Numbered from the stretch's first letter, positions 32,558 through 47,700 are shown. The stretch is 64,000 nucleotides of DNA from Volvariella volvacea V23 (GCA_000349905.1 KB722742.1:1288745-1352744), one strand, 5' to 3'. Program-made: numbers and translations. The notes: a model not told the origin generated them from the letters alone.

Positions 32558-35500
32558 AATTTGAAAAAAAGCACAAATTTAGAACGCAACAATTTGACCG
32601 TATTTGCCCAGCTCCAATATCGAGGGATGTATAGCCATCAGGCGTATATTGCAAGGAGTAGGTGGATGGCTTTGATAGGGGCGCGTCGACAATAAGATGC
32701 TGTACTCCACCTCTATTAGACCTCGTGTTGGTGTAGAACTTGACGAGTAGAACACGTTGAAGCTGGAAGAGGTTCGAGATACCAGAACTGTCCTCGTGGA
32801 GCGATAGTCGTACTGCGCGTTAATCCTCCAGTTGGCGCGACTCCAACTGTCTGATACGAACTCTGATACTCTGATACGGTGTGAGCGCGACAGGGCGAGG
32901 TCAAGGCTTCCATGTTCTCTTCGATGGGGCGTTTCTCCCACGGCAAATGCACTTCCTCGTTCAATTTATTCAGCAATCCAGGAGGTATCTGTATTGCACC
33001 CTTTCCTGGTCCCTCGCCAGGAATAATACAATATAAACGCAGGTGCCTGGAGGTACCCGTATCCTGGCTTCGAGAAGAAGGAACCAGCCGTCCAACAAGC
33101 TCAGGTCATACGCCCAGCGCCAACGATGGTCACAGCACGCCAAACTAACTTGGGTTGACATGCGGAAAGTTCAAGCTGTATACCACCCATTCATTCATCT
33201 TGCCTGATAAGATTAAATTAACCGGTGGATTGGCTATGCGGTACCAAAGGCACGCATATGGTCACATACATACAATACAATGAAACTGGGGCTAGGAGTA
33301 AAAAGTCGAGAGATGCGGATGCGGATGTGTGGATGATGAGGGGAAAGAAAGAGGGGGCACCCCAAATTCTTTCGTGGTGCCCAGACGGTGATGGGAGATC
33401 GATATTGGGGCTAATCCTGCGATCATGATCGCCGCACCCGCACGACAGAGTCCATTGTAGAGGCTGTATACATGTATGTACGAGAGATCAGGTGGTGCCT
33501 TAGATGCATTTTCCGGCCATTGAAGATACATCCTGTTTACTGCTCAGGTGATCTACACATGTTTGGTCCATTCCGGGAAACCCAGCTTGGCCGGTCTGGG
33601 GTAGGGATAGGGACAATTTAGGGATGCAGGTCGGGCGTGTGGGTCATCCTGGTCATGGTCGTGGTCGTGGCCGGAGCCCGTGGCCCATGGAGTTGGGTGC
33701 ACTCCCACTCACGCTCACGCTTAGCCGGTGGCGGTAAATGACGGGAGGGGGCCACGTACACGACCTGGCCATGGCACCTGCCCGATGTGGCGGCACACAA
33801 ACACACCCGGTTGTCGCCTCTCATCAGCCCGAGTCCGTCAACATCCGAACTTCGAATCTGAATCGGCCATGTCATTGCCAGCTTCTTGTTTTCTTTGACA
33901 GTCCTGGCCGTGGGCCGCGTTTACCTTCGGGATGGAATGGGTAGTGGGCGATGGTAATAGCCTATACTGTGTGTCGACCCTAACCGACCTCAGGCGCTGC
34001 GGGAGACTTGCCGGATGGGCTCTAGACTCTTGATTCTCGAGCTGGAGCTGCCATGGTCTTTCGTCTCCGAGTCGATTCTCGAACGAATCAGAATCAAGGG
34101 TTCGGACTATGGTAGTCTGCTATGGCACCTACTTGAATGCTAGCCCGGACTTTGTTTCAGCCACAAAGTCTGTTTTCGACCTCGTGAGTGGGTATGTTGA
34201 GATACCGAGAATGGAGGTTCAAGCTTCACCTTCGATTATAGGCTCGACTAGAACGCCATGGCCCATCGCCATCGCCATCGCCGACGGATAGATATCGTAC
34301 GATACGGCCAACCCTATCTGCCAGTTTTTCGATCATAGGATCAAAAAAGTACAAAGTGCGGAATGCGAATAGATTTGCACAACCAAGACCACGCGCAGAT
34401 CCGCATATGAATACGGGATACACATGCATCATCCAGGCCGGGGTGCCTGTTCCCCACCCACCACGAATGCATTCAAAAATTTGAATGTTTTCAGTTCCGT
34501 TGGGGCAAAGTGGACATGGGCACCTAAAACCGGATGTATCCCTTCGGTATGATGAAATTTTTTTTGGTTCCGTTGACTCGCTCTCACTGGGATTAATTTT
34601 TGGAACACCAATGCGGAAATTGGTGCTGAAACTGACTTACTTGGTTGTTGTGGTTATCTTTAGGGCCAAGCGGGCTTTTAATATAGGGAAAATTTCCCGA
34701 GGAGACATGGGCTGTGTGGATGCATTGCATCGATATCGCATCCCGGTTGTTGCTCCATCTTGGAGAAGCAGCGAACGCAGGATACGTGGGGTGTGATGCG
34801 TGCAGAGAATCGAAGGTCTGTAAGGAACCTTCGGTTGTCAGAGGTGGCAACGGAGGCATGAAATGCTGGTGATAACGGTTGTTGAATCCATTCTTGGAAG
34901 TGCTCGAGGTGCGAGGTTATTTATCTGATTCATGCATTCTTTCACTCACGCAGCTGGTTGAGGATTGACCCGATGTGAATATGGATACAATTCGATGCAA
35001 GGACGGGTCAGGGTTCCCTTGTTCATGGAATTTCCTTGTTGTTGCCGAACAATTCTGGCGAGAGGTACGCACGGAGTATAGGAGGAGTCTTCGTCGGCCG
35101 TAAGCTTGGCGGGCTTCCTGATGCTCACAAAGTCCACGCCATGTTGTTCTAGTCTGATCAACGCTCTTGATTGTATTTGTGAAGCGTCGTTGATGGCGTT
35201 CTATTGTTGGGCTCGAACGTAGAATGAATGAACACGTACGTCGATCCGACTTTTCAAATTCTAAGAGATACTCATGCCTGAGGGTCATATTATCTGATAA
35301 TATGACAAACGTTCGCAATATCGCGCCGTACGAGCTGCCCTGGATATGTATTGGCATCTCCCCTTCCCTGCATCGTATCACCATTTGTCATATCTCGTCC
35401 TTGTCCTTTCGCCCGGCTTACATCCAAGTTGCAAGAATGAATTCCCTGAAGGAACAATTAGTAACCAATGGACGTGAATCACAGGCATTGTTCATATGGC

Positions 35501-36375
35501 TGGTGGCCCTTCTTCCTCCACCCCTTACGTCGGGCGATATCACCCAACAAACGCCAAGAGTGCTATCAGTGCACTCCGTTTGTTAAAAAACATACCGAAG
35601 ATATCCCTCTCGACTTACGTCCAGCAGGATGGGGTACAATCTGCAGATGATCGACCTCATGGAGAGATACGAGATTGTGAAGCCAGTGAGGTTGTACTCT
35701 CTATCCCCACAGTTGCCTTCTCTCCCCGGATGGAGAGATGTGGGGTTGGCTGAGGACTGTGCACGCTGGAATACTGTTATCTACGCAGAACGTATTAGGT
35801 TTGATGAGCTATCGTGGGTGAGCAACGGTAGGGTTGCTGGCGTGTCTGGTTATCGCAAAAATTTTGACATATGTGCTATCCTGGCTACATAACGGGCTAC
35901 GAACATGGGAGGGCACGCGTGGAAGGAGAAGACTACAACGGGTTTGCGATGACAGCGTCAATAGAGTTTCGAGGGCCAATGGAGGGTGAGGAGGGTCGGA
36001 AAATGGCGACGGGGAAGGAAATTTGGGCGAAAATATTGAAACTCAGAAGTAAGAGGGCGGTGGAGCGGTGGGTTGATGACATCACCAGGTGTGCGGTGCC
36101 GGGGATGGGCGAGATGAGGATTGGGAGTCGAGTTGCCTGAAGGGGCAGTGGCGATAAGAGAGGACGTGAGAGAGATTGGATCGGCGATGGAAATGAAGTC
36201 GATCTCGATTATCATTAGGGTTCAAAAAAATGAAAAAGAGGAAAAAGAAGAAAACGAAAAAGGGAATCGGGAATGTCTTGATTCATAACAACCTCGAGTC
36301 CGTCGTTTATTTATCCCATCCTCAGTTCTCCCTCCATCCAATACCTCCTCCTCCAGCCCCGCCTCCCTCCCATCC

Positions 36376-38712
36376 ATGCCTTACTCCGTACCCCTCCCCG
36401 CCCCCGCCCCTCTCCCAGTCCACTCACAAGGCAGAGTCGGACACCGCCGCTCCTACACCACCGAGCGCGGCCCTGGCGCATTCGCCCCCTTGCGTCTTCC
36501 CCCCCGTCGGGCCCAAGGTCCCGTCTTTCACTTCAGGAATGACGAACCAGAACACGATGACGACGACTCTTCCTCTTCCCAAGACGAGGATTCGCATCCC
36601 CCTCCCGTAAAATTCAAGGCTAACCCCATTCGATTGACCGTGAACACAACCCCTCTTGTGCCTCCCGTCAGACCAAAAACTAGTCACTCTGTTCCCTTTC
36701 CTCGTTCATCTCCTCAGTCGACTCCCCAGTCGTCAACCTTGCAATTGCCGTCTCCTCATGGCATTCGACCCCAAGTAGCCCGCACTTCCTCCACCCCCAT
36801 CCTATTGTCCAACGGAAAGCCATTGAAATCCTCCCTGAAGTCTTCCTCATCCTCCCCGAACATTCCTTCAAACCATCTCCGAACCCGTTCTGCTCCCGCG
36901 ACGCCCCATCCAGATCGTCCATCTTCCCCAGAAGACGACGCGTTCACCGCTCCGCCTACCCCAAAGAATGTTCACTTCCCCTCAAAAGACTCGGGCGGCC
37001 TAGAAACCATTCTTATCTTCAGCAAGAGTGCAAAGCCCGCCTCTTTATCAAGATCAGGGTCATTCTGTGACGATACCGAAACCGATGAGACGGAAGGCGA
37101 AGGTTACTCTGGACGAACCTCGTTCCCCTTCCCTCGTTTCCCTGGCTCCAGCCCAATTAGAGAGGATATTACCGCGTCGCTGGCAAGGGGAAAGGAGACT
37201 GTCTACGAGCTTGATACCGCCAACTCGAGCGTTATTCCTGCTCCGTCAGCTTCTCCTTACGGCAACGTTTACCTCGAAACCTTGAATTTCGTCAACTCTC
37301 CTTCTCCTGCCTTGGTTGGCTCTCTCCTGGTCCGTAACCTTGCCTACGAGAAGCAGGTTGCAGTCCGCTTCACTTTGGATGATTGGGTCACCACTTCCGA
37401 AGTCGTTGCACACCATGTTGTTTCCCTCTCCGCCCTCCCTCCGACATTCGCCTCCAAAGCCTCACTTACCGTTGGTGATGTCATTGCGGCGCATTCGGAT
37501 CGACTCGAGTGGGACAGATTCGAATTCACCATCCGTCTCGCTGACTACTCCATGAAGCTCGAAAGTCGCGTCGTTTGGCTAGTAGCCAGGTTCGGTACAC
37601 CCGGTGATGGCGATAGTTACTCGGAGTGGTGGGACAACAATCATGGTGGAAACTACCGGGTTGCTTTCCGGAAGAAGGAAGTTGAACCACCCGTCAGAGA
37701 GCGAAAGGAAAGGACATTGAGTGCTCCAGGTGAGTATATGCGCATTTTAGCGAACTTTAGAGGCCTTACAATCCTTCAGCAGCTCTTCCTGCGCAAGCGC
37801 CTGCTGCACCGGCCGTGCCCACTGTTAACGTGTTGCCGGCCTACTCGCCCCCTATGACATATCAAACTCCAGATCAGCATCAGGCTGTAACGCAGACAAC
37901 TCTATCGAGGCTGAAGAGACTCAACCTGAAGAATTACGCTGCCCCCACGGCTGGTTCACAATCACCATCATCAGCATCATCCTCTCCTATTCGGACACCT
38001 CCTTCCTCATCGGTGCCTGTCCCTGTAGCCAAGAACCCGGCGAAAGACCTTTCGTCAGGAACTTCACCATCTTTGGCGGCTTCGCCACCATTTTCAACGA
38101 TGGGAAGTTCGCCTCATGGGACAGGTGTTGGCTGGTCGTGGGGTGCAAGCGCTGCTCGCCCTGCCTTCGAAATTGGATCCAAGCAGGACGAAGACGGTAA
38201 ACTATCGACCTCATCCTCTTCTGATTCGATATCCAGCTCCAGCGATGGTTTGCGGACACCACCGCTGATCCATTCTCCCAGACCTTCGTCGCTGCTGCTC
38301 AGCGTTGACGATAACAGCGGCACTCTTTCGCCGCTGAGAAAGTCCCCATCCCCCCCTCTCCCTCATCAACGTACATCGACATCTGCTCGGCCGAGTTCTC
38401 GAAGTCCAAGCCCCAGTAGTGACAGCGGTACAGATTCGGAACCCATCACCCACACGCCAAAGCCGACGCCTAGGCCCGCCTTATCGGAGGATCCTGACTC
38501 CGTATATCAGGCATTTGTGCGGAAGTGGTGTTTCGCTGCCGGACCAGGTAGGATAGCCACCGTCTAATCCTAACCTGTGCATGGCGGTTGGTTGCGGTAT
38601 TGTTATAGGAGTAAAAGCGGAGGAAGGTTGGGGCGTTATCTATCATTATTTGCTCAGGGAAGGACCGCAAGTCTTTCGCTCCCCAAAACAAATCACGACA
38701 ATGGACGTTTGA
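36376..38712 (+). CDS. Glycogen-targeting regulatory subunit of protein phosphatase 1 (CBM21)
   Basis: Three exons, 36376-37729, 37780-38547 and 38609-38712, give 741 residues. The N-terminal 190 residues are Ser/Pro-rich and probably disordered. At residues 197-201 is KNVHF, an RVxF-type motif that docks on the catalytic subunit of protein phosphatase 1. Residues about 295-435 form a CBM21 carbohydrate-binding domain (YGNVYLETLNFVN, VAVRFTLDDWVTTSEV, EFTIRLAD, SEWWDNNHGGNYRVAF). Proteins of this type (yeast Gac1/Pig1, animal PPP1R3) bring the phosphatase to glycogen and so activate glycogen synthase. The tail is again Ser/Pro-rich with many possible phosphorylation sites. The ATG lies after a C-rich leader; no earlier in-frame ATG was seen. 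Confidence 0.9.
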
Positions 38713-41700
38713 GAACTCGGCAGTAGACTTATTCTTTTCTTTTCTGTTTTCCCTTTTCACTCGATTCCTCTCGTCAAAAGTTGCTCGATTTTCTGTCTCA
38801 ATCTCTGGTCTCTGTTTCTTTCTGTGTATCAACATGTTTTCCGTGTCTTATCTCTCTGATTTCCCGCGTACATCTTTACCCCGTCTCTTTTTCGATATCA
38901 TCGTGCATATCTTATGGAACATGCCACATTGGTCTCTTTTGTCGTCTCGTCTCTTTTCTCCTCTCTTTCTTGCCGTGCTAAATCTCTGCAACAATTCGTT
39001 CCCTACCCTGCAATCTCATGTCTGCACTACAATCTCCCCCTCTACTACTCATCCGATTATCTTGATCACTTACCCATCACACTTATGCTTACTTGTCATC
39101 CGCGCGCTACACCCACCTCATAGTTATAGTCTCCCTACCTACCTACTGTTCTCAAGACATTCACCCGTCGGCTTGAACCTTGTAGGGGGTTCTGAGAACG
39201 ACGACGGGTGTTTGTAATCGACCGTGCTCTAGTTACTCATCGCCTTGGGCAAATTCAACGTCTTTTTTTGATGATCTCTTAGTCACTATGAGAGAGCGGT
39301 GCGCCACTGCCAACGTACAACGCACGTTGATTACATCCGAACCTTGTTTTGATATCCGAACTAGACCTGAAACTGAGAAGAAGCGAGCTCAAGAAGGGCT
39401 TCCAAGGGCTCAGGGGAAGGCCAACCCTTGTGAAGCAAAAGTCAGGGTGGGTGATAAGCGTTATCTATGGCTCTAGCCTGTGGTGAGTGGGATTTTTACC
39501 CGACCCGAATGCCAGGTCAGCACGGTTGGGAAGTTCAGTTGGAGCTTCTGCAAAGGTACTGCACCAGTTACCGGTAGTTTGGGAGAATTAGACACTACTG
39601 GTAAGCGGGGAGGAAAATTTGAGATGAAAATCACGCATGGTGCGTGGTACTGGCTGGTGGGTATGAACTATGATCTTGCTTCTGAACTACGACGGGGGGG
39701 CAGATTGAGTTGCGGTATGCGGATGCGGATGCTGATGAGAATAAGAACAGGGAACGAGAACGAAGTGTTGGGTGTGCGGAATCCATGGCTTTGGTCTTCC
39801 TTTCTTTTTTCCCCCCTTGTTTTCTCTCACCTCTCTTTCAGCGGTAATGGTACAGGATGACGGGTACCGTACGGTGTACTGTAGGTCTTTCTTACCGGCT
39901 GTCGAACAGACTCCCGAATCCGAGGGTTTTGGGGATGATGATGGGACAATATGGCTAGGAGGGGCCTGGATTCTGGCAGCTGGGACCGCGGACGTAAGTG
40001 GTGCTATAGTCTATTGGCACGCTGCCCGTGGCACTTGGCTGCATATAGCTAAGTTTTTTGATCGTATATGTTACTGGGGGCTTTTTGAACACACGATGTC
40101 GTAAAAAAAAAAAGGCGGTGTGGATGTCTATGTGTGTGCATTATGCCAATGTGGATAGATCAAAGTAAGAGTACTGTACTGGTAACTAGTCGGGTTGCGG
40201 TATATGGAACCTTGAAAGAACAATCAGTGATGGAAGTGTACATGTGTACCCGGACTGTCATCCAGTATGACGGGTTCGAAGTGTAACTAAGAGCTAGGAC
40301 AAGCCCAGTAGCCGTTTTGTCAAGCCCCAAGGGAGGGGACCGCTGAGTTTGCCATTTGTCGTATGTCATTCGTGCTTTCATCTCTTACGATACCGGTAAA
40401 CTTTTTTTTGGCAGCGCGTGTTTGTGCTGCGTGCCTAGACAACTGGGGGCCTAGTCTGCTTAGCCTAGGGTTTCGGGCTCAGGATTTGGGGCCGGGGTGT
40501 AGAGTACGAAATGGAATGAATGAATAACGAATGGTGTCAATGGGTGTAATTGTGGCGTGCGGAGAAGAGAAAATTAGCCACATTCCGACTCGGAAGTTAA
40601 AAGGGACCATATGCAAAGCTGCGGTAGTCGCAGGCGATGGTTGAGAAAATCATGTCAATCATTTTAAGCCAAGCCATTGTCTGTTTTAAAAACGTTCGTT
40701 TCGTATGTTTCTGTTGATGATTTTTTGGGGAGCATAGGGAAGGAGATGTATGAAGTGATAAACCCGTCCGTGGCTAGAAAAAAAGAACATTGATCTGATC
40801 CCAGGGGCTTTGCGATATCAGGTAACATTTTAGCACGGCCACTTCTCCCATGGCGACCATGTGCCAATTAATGCAGGCGTACAAAGGGAACCTGAGATGC
40901 ATCGCAATGAAACGTTCGCCGAATTTTTCCAAACATTTCAGGGTGATGAATGATTTGATGATTTGTGTTTGGGATGGCTTGATTTTTTTTTTTCTTTTGT
41001 TGCTCTTGTTATTATCAATTAGTTTATCATATCACCCAGCGTTGATTTGGATTTGAAATAAGGCTGAAAGGCGTGTATAAGCGTGGGCGTGGGCGCGGCG
41101 ATCGTGACTGGCTGACTGGCCAGGGCGTGGGATATGGCCGCGGCCAACAAGCCGCGGTATCAGTAGGGCGACAGTCCTGACAAATTGCTTTAGCAATCAG
41201 ACCCGTCGTTTGTCAGGAACATGCCAGACGGGGCAAAGAGAGGTATGCTGTCCCGTCTTGGTGTCAGCTTGTTGGATTACTGTGCTGACGTCGATACGAG
41301 GGTCTCTTGGATTGACAGGACGAACATCATTCAGGATGGGGTGGTAAAAAAAAAAAAAAGCACGGAATAGTGACGGCTTGAGGTGCGTCTAATTCTGGTG
41401 ACCAGTGGGTGTCAAATATATCGTTCCAATTATGCCAACTTTCATAACGAAGTGCTCCGAAGAGTTCGTAGTATGGGTACTTGCGCAATTAATCCTGATA
41501 ATCCCTTGATCGGCGGCGGTGCAAGTCAACGTCAATTTCATCGATGAAATTCAGATAGAAATTGCACTAACGCTTTTTACAAGGGGTGCCAATAGCGAAG
41601 TAACGGCTATGCGAGATCAATGTTGACCCTTGCATACACTGGGCCTTATCCAGGTTGACCTGCATGATGCGATGATGTATGCGGGGAAATATGACATTGA

Positions 41701-44700
41701 ATGCTGTTGCCTTGGTGCTTTACTGGGGATAAATGGCATTGTTTGGTACACTGCTTAAGAGATGGGGATGAAGAAGGTTTGCGATCCGGAAGGCTCTTGG
41801 ACGGCCCTGCCCGAGCGCATCCATCGAAGGCGGAAAGTAGCATCGGTCATGTGTTCAACGATGCGCCGGACCATACTTCATCAAGACCTTTCTGTATGAC
41901 CAACTCAATAGGGACGATGCGGGCGCTAGACCAAGTCTCGACTTGGGCAGATTCGGCCACGCATTACGACTTCGCAGCGTTCGTAACCCCATCAAGGCGA
42001 TAATCTGTATTTGTGGGTGGATGGCGTTCGGCCACGATGACGTTCTGTAATTCAGCCCCTTGCACATGTGTGGCGATAGTGTCAAGCTGTATCACAAACT
42101 CCTGGGACAACAAATAGAAGTATCGACGTCAGGATTTTCTCGAACATTATGCAATCGATCTGGAACGAACAAATATCCTCATTGGTTTGATGATGGGTGA
42201 TAAGTGGCAAGGATATGGTATTGTTTGGAGGAGTAGGGACAGCACGAGGCCAAACGCTAATAATCTCTTCTGGGGTATGGGGCTCTCGAAGGCTTTTGAT
42301 TATCTTGGGTCCCAAGAGGGGATAGCAACTTTGTACAGTTTTCTACCCACACTACAGCAAGTAAGCTGGTGACGAAATGTTTATTGCATCAGTTGATGAT
42401 CAGTCAACGTGAGCTCCTAACAGTCAGGTGAGTCGTGGCAGAGGTTTCGTCATTGCATTTGTTGTGCGCTCACAGCATTCATAGCCCCCGGTGCCTGATA
42501 TCTCCTGTATGAACGCATTGCTGGGTAACGTTCTAGTTATGAATGACTTCTATACTTGTTGTCTTTCCAGTTCCCAAAAGCAAATGATGGTTACGTGCTA
42601 TTCGACCAATGGCAACTGGCTAGCTGAATCCATGTTTCACTATCGAAGAATGCTGGTTGACGTTTGCCTATAACGGAACTAGGCTTTATTGCCACCGCTG
42701 AGGAAAAGAGCTATGATATCTCAGGACCTCGTAAGGAGGTCCAGATTAGGTGCGGTTATTGAGTGCCTTGCTTTTCTTGCTTTGGGTACTGATGCTTACC
42801 GCATTAAGGCAGAGAGAACCTGCTGGGCGGAGAGCGCGAAAGTGGATCCCCAAGGGAAATGTCTTCAACTTTAGACCTTGGTAATATTCTCAGCTGATGT
42901 ATGACGAAATTCTAATTCTTCAATGAAGTCATTGCGTTCAAATTCGCAGGGATATCAGAGCCGTCTTTTACGCTCAGGAAGATCAAAGCTGTCTTTTATC
43001 GAGGTGGATTTATAGGGCACAGTTGCAGAATTTTTCCAGTCCTCTCCTCCTGTTTGGAAGTACCTATGTGCTCGCACTGCATATCTTGAACAACCTCTCC
43101 AATGAGCGCGCGATACCCACGACTATGACGTCGACTCCCAAAAGTGTCTGCCGGATTGGCCGTGCAAGTACGTTGTCGAGTACTATTTGACAGGCGTGTT
43201 GGAGATTGTGAGCTCGTCGGTTTGCCTCGGGTTCCGCATATGATGCTGGTGATTAAGGGGGCCAGGAAGGGAGGTGAGCATCTCTTGGATAGGTTCTGCC
43301 AGCAATGGTATACCCATGTGGACGTGTCTCGTCAAGGATGGTCTAATTGGCCTAGAATCAGGCTCGCCTTCACCATTCGGGAACCTGTAAGTTACCATAC
43401 GCTGCTCTAGATGGTAAATTAACTCGATAGCTACATGGCATGCCGGTAGGATTCTCAGCCTTGGTTGCCATCGGCTCCGCCGAGACGCAGCCAACTTTGG
43501 TGGTCCTTATACATTCATATTGCTCTTCTGTAATAGAAGTTAGCACAACACCTAGGTTCGCATCCACGCGCTCATGGATAGATAACCGAATTCTAGATAT
43601 AGCGAACGCATCTGTATTTCCCTTCTACAGCAGGTGTCCATATCAGGATGGGTGCCGATGCCCCAGAATGAACATCGACAATAACTACCATGGAGATATG
43701 CGCAGTAAGGACGTTGATTGAAGCCGTCAGAAAACTCCCGTGATCATACCATTATTGGTATGCTGAGGAAGAAGAAGTAGTGTTACTCTTGTAAGGCGGC
43801 CTGGATCTCCTTGATCAAAATGCCGGAGACTGGTAGGCAATCTCGAACACATTTGTTAATCTCACCTTCATAGATTGTTCATGTCACACCGCCCTCGCCG
43901 TCTTGGGACTTCCTGAGCACCGACCATACTGCACTCGCGCTTGGGTGAAAAGTCGGTTGATGGTTGGATTTTATGAGGCTTTTACTCTCGCAATTTTAAA
44001 GGTTAATCACAGCCGCGTTTAACGACAACATGCAGCTATTGTACCTCCTGGTCCGCTCTTGGACGCCTTCTGATAGGAACGCATCAGCAAGTTGACACTG
44101 CTTGATCAAAGGAAGTATAGTTTACCTCTCATGATCTCCCTTCAATCCCCGGGAAATCGCGATTGTGCTTCTAAGGGTGTCAGGTGGGTGATAGGTGGCT
44201 ATGTTAATAGTATTCATATCTTGGCGGTAATCAGTCCAGGCATCAATTCAATACGACCAAAGCTTTATACTGGGACAAAAACATTGGTCCCCACATTTTG
44301 GCCAGTTCTACCCTTCCTCTTTTGTCACCCCGATCCGTTAGAAGGGGTAAGGGATATGCTTCCGGCTCATTGGCGCGCTGGACGTCTCGTCCAACTCTAC
44401 AGCTTCCCAGGAACCTTGACCAATGAAATCGAGGGCAGTGATCTAACAATCACACATCCTTCGACGTATTGAGAATCGTAGAACACCTGCTCGTATGCCA
44501 AGTCACAAACTACTACCTTGTTCACTGACTCCATTCTAACCCTCTCAACATAGCTTTGATGAAAATTTTCATCAGGGTAGAGGATTACCGAATCTGTTTG
44601 TTATGGCAGTATTGCTATATAACGAGAATCTATTCGAGGAAGTCATTGAGCGAAGCAGGGGACAGGCGGCGAACTCGCAGAAAGAGAGGGTCTTAGGTGA

Positions 44701-47700
44701 TTGCAAATTTACTCCTCCGATGATAACTTGGGAACTTTGGTACTTTTGTCGAAAAATGACATGTATCATCAGAACCAACCTACAACATAAAACGCGTTGA
44801 TGGCACGTCAGCGATAAGGTAGCACTATCAGCGGCTGTACGCAACCATACTTTCAAATACGGCAATGCGTGTGGACGTCTAGGTCTTCAGAAATAATAGC
44901 AACCATGACTACGGTGTCCAAAGCCATTACCATCCTTTCATTCGGACGTTTGTCTTTATGGCTATATCACAAAGGACATACCTCCTATGCGGGCAGTGGT
45001 GCCGGTGTGAAGTTATGAGGATTCATCAGACCCTCTTGATGTGCGACGATAAGGTGGGACACCTTGCGCACAGGGTATCGTCTCCTTTCTCATTATGGTA
45101 GCTTAGAATTGCAGCCTGACAGGATAGAAATTTTTATGACATAGAATGCCACGCGTATCCCTATGTAAGAAGTTTCCATGGGAGAACTCATGAGGTTAAC
45201 GGCGACATGCGGTATAACCATACTTGTCCACACAGGGCGGGAGAATGTTGTTGCTTTGCAGAATGAGCCATACCCGACGACTGGCGACTACACAAGAGCG
45301 GCTAACTGGTCATACAACTCCCAGGAAAGATGATGTCACCGAATATAAGGGCTGGAGAATTCAGCATATAGCGAAGAAGCACCTACATGCAAGGGGAAAC
45401 GCGATTCTTCTCACCACTTGCATCACCGCATCAATTTGAGTAAGGTCCTCTCAACTTCAAGTTTTCGTTGTCCTTGGATATTCATCCTATTCTCTCACGT
45501 TCACCCGCATCCGTCACGCATGCACAAGCCTTGAACGTATATAACAAAGGAAGAGATAACTTATCACACTGACTGATAGACCGCAGGTGTGAGGACCCTG
45601 GACTCATCAGTAGGAGCTTCCTCTTTTCTGCCTTCTAAACGTATGGAATGTTTGAAGGCTATTTGACCAAGGCAAGCATATGGGGAAATCGGACGGATGA
45701 GCAAGAAAGCTTATTATTCGTATGAAGACCACCCTTACCCTGCAGAACTCATGTGATGCATCGCTTCGCGCCTGACTCAACTAAGCATTTAGGTCCTTTG
45801 GAACGTGGGTATTATACGAACGTCGGGTGAACATAGAGGTGGCGTGATCACGACATCTGACATAGAAAGAAGGTGCCCACTATATGCACCAACCCTGGTT
45901 ATGGAGAGGGAATTAGCAGTCCCTGTCGATCTAGGAAAACGTGGCATTCAGTTAACAAGATAGCATTCAGTTAACAAGATAAGATAAGAGACTTGAACAT
46001 TCAATTTTACAAACCCACATGCGTTATTTCAGTAAAGGAGGGCAAACTTCCAAGTGGTGTAGAACACTTGACGAAGCTGGTAGTTTGGGGTAATAACCTC
46101 CGGTACATAGATAATGAGTACTCAGGTAATCAACGGGTAGTAGGGCCGGTAGCACCACCCAATTGATCTACTTTCGGTCGCGACATAGCCCAGCCCCGTT
46201 ATCGTTGTTGCGCCCGGCCCCAGAATTTTGGCCTGCGATTTGATAGCCAAGTGGGCTCGAGGATCTAGTCAACCAATGTGCGGGTTAGACACCCATCGCA
46301 TTGGGCCTGAGGCAATATGTGTACACATACAAACGTTCCAATCTATGACATCGAGAGGTGAGCCAAGTGCTTCGGCAATCAGGCCATCAATACTTGCCGC
46401 CGGCGAGGGAAGCGAGGAGAAGCCAAAACAAGAACTTAACTGAAGCCATTGAACCATGTCACTCAGAAACGTGTATTCAGGATGCATTGGCATGTTGTCA
46501 GCCGCACAATCACCATTAACAAAAGTCCACTACAAGTCGTCGGAATTCCGATACCAAGGGCTATCCCGTCGTATCACCTATGTTGTTTAAGTAAAGCCTT
46601 GATCGTTGCTGTAACACGACCATCCTCCGCCGCGGCATTGTGGACTTAGACAACAAAGTGTGGAAGCAAAGCATCCGCACGTGCGGAGGAACACGGGAAG
46701 AAGAACATATTTGCGATTTTTTGAACCTATCTTGAAAGTGGGTAACAACTGTGTTTGGTTATATTGATAACACATCCTGTTGTCAAACATCTTGCACAAC
46801 GCTGCGAAGACACTTCCCAAGCTTTTGGTACATAGTTATCTTCCTACTTAATCTCTGTGATGAATTACTAATAAAACACAGCCAGTCGAGTCTCATCCTG
46901 TTGTTATCATTATTGTACTTGGACGTAGCGAATCGATCTACGCGCACACACCATTTGTCGTTAGACGATGTCTTCCGCCCTCTAACAGGATCATCTGATT
47001 CATTCATAGGTACAGCATGCAACTGCTAAGTTCAACTCTGCGAAAGTAATTGCAATTGGTTGTCTCACTGGACTAGTCTCTGTGCGCTCGGCGTATGCAA
47101 GTTTCTATCGACTTCACCCAGTGTGCCAAAGCCTCCGAGTCCACCGTGTCACATACACCAATAGGTCCTCCCATCGTTCCTGCAGCTGATGCAATGGTAG
47201 CTGATATAAGTATTTCCTTGAAATGAACCGGAATCTCTCATATGCCTCAAGTGGCATGAATAAAGCAGTCAAAATCTTGATGTCGCGCTGTGGTTGTAGC
47301 GTGATGTATCCGTACGAGAAAAGAGTAATCCTATTAATCCCATGAAAGTAGCAGTTAGCTATAGTCAACACTAAACGACAAATACAACACAACGGAATTC
47401 CGACAACTATGCACCCTCCACCATACCTAGTTCAGTGTTGCGGTCGTCGCAGGGCATGCTTTTTTTAATTATTTCGGAGATCAACTACTCTATTTCTAAA
47501 AGATAGTTGGCTGAGACTCTACTTCTTAAATAATTTCGGGTCTCAGTTTGATTTCAGGTTTCCTGAACTTTGAGCAAACCCGGCCAAGGTTTGCTCGGAA
47601 GTCGAGGATAGACATTCAAGAGCCATAGAAATTGAAGTGAATGCACTCTATTATTGAGCTTGTCATCGTAATTGGATCCTGTGTCTACTGTGTAGTCAAA

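Larger units (their letters stand above)
28823..36375. other. Gene-poor accessory region with coding-like fragments
   Basis: About 7.5 kb without a gene that can be modelled with confidence. It includes a minus-strand open stretch at 28906-29145 with a hydrophobic helix (GQIVLVGATLLILS), a small two-exon frame at 30322-30591, an exon-like piece at 31555-31630 (VILILEVIGVDFERG), one at 32015-32230, a possible glutathione S-transferase relic near 32425-32557, and open minus-strand frames at 32579-32976. The right end holds simple CCATCG repeats near 34262-34282 and the leader of the gene at 36376. Confidence 0.4.

Noticed and set aside
38781..39217. Open frames in the pyrimidine-rich stretch after the PP1 subunit gene
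   Set aside because: Low-complexity T/C-rich sequence keeps frames open by composition; it looks like a 3' untranslated region.
44243..44449. Possible cytochrome P450 N-terminus on the minus strand
   Set aside because: Only one short segment (AKMWGPMFLSQY) recalls the family; no I-helix, ExxR or haem-binding Cys motif was seen nearby.
26000..47500. Mating-type pheromone receptor and pheromone precursor genes
   Set aside because: I looked for the Ste3-type LPWH segment and for short precursors ending in CaaX before a stop. None was found apart from the CVIM coincidence at 62611-62622.
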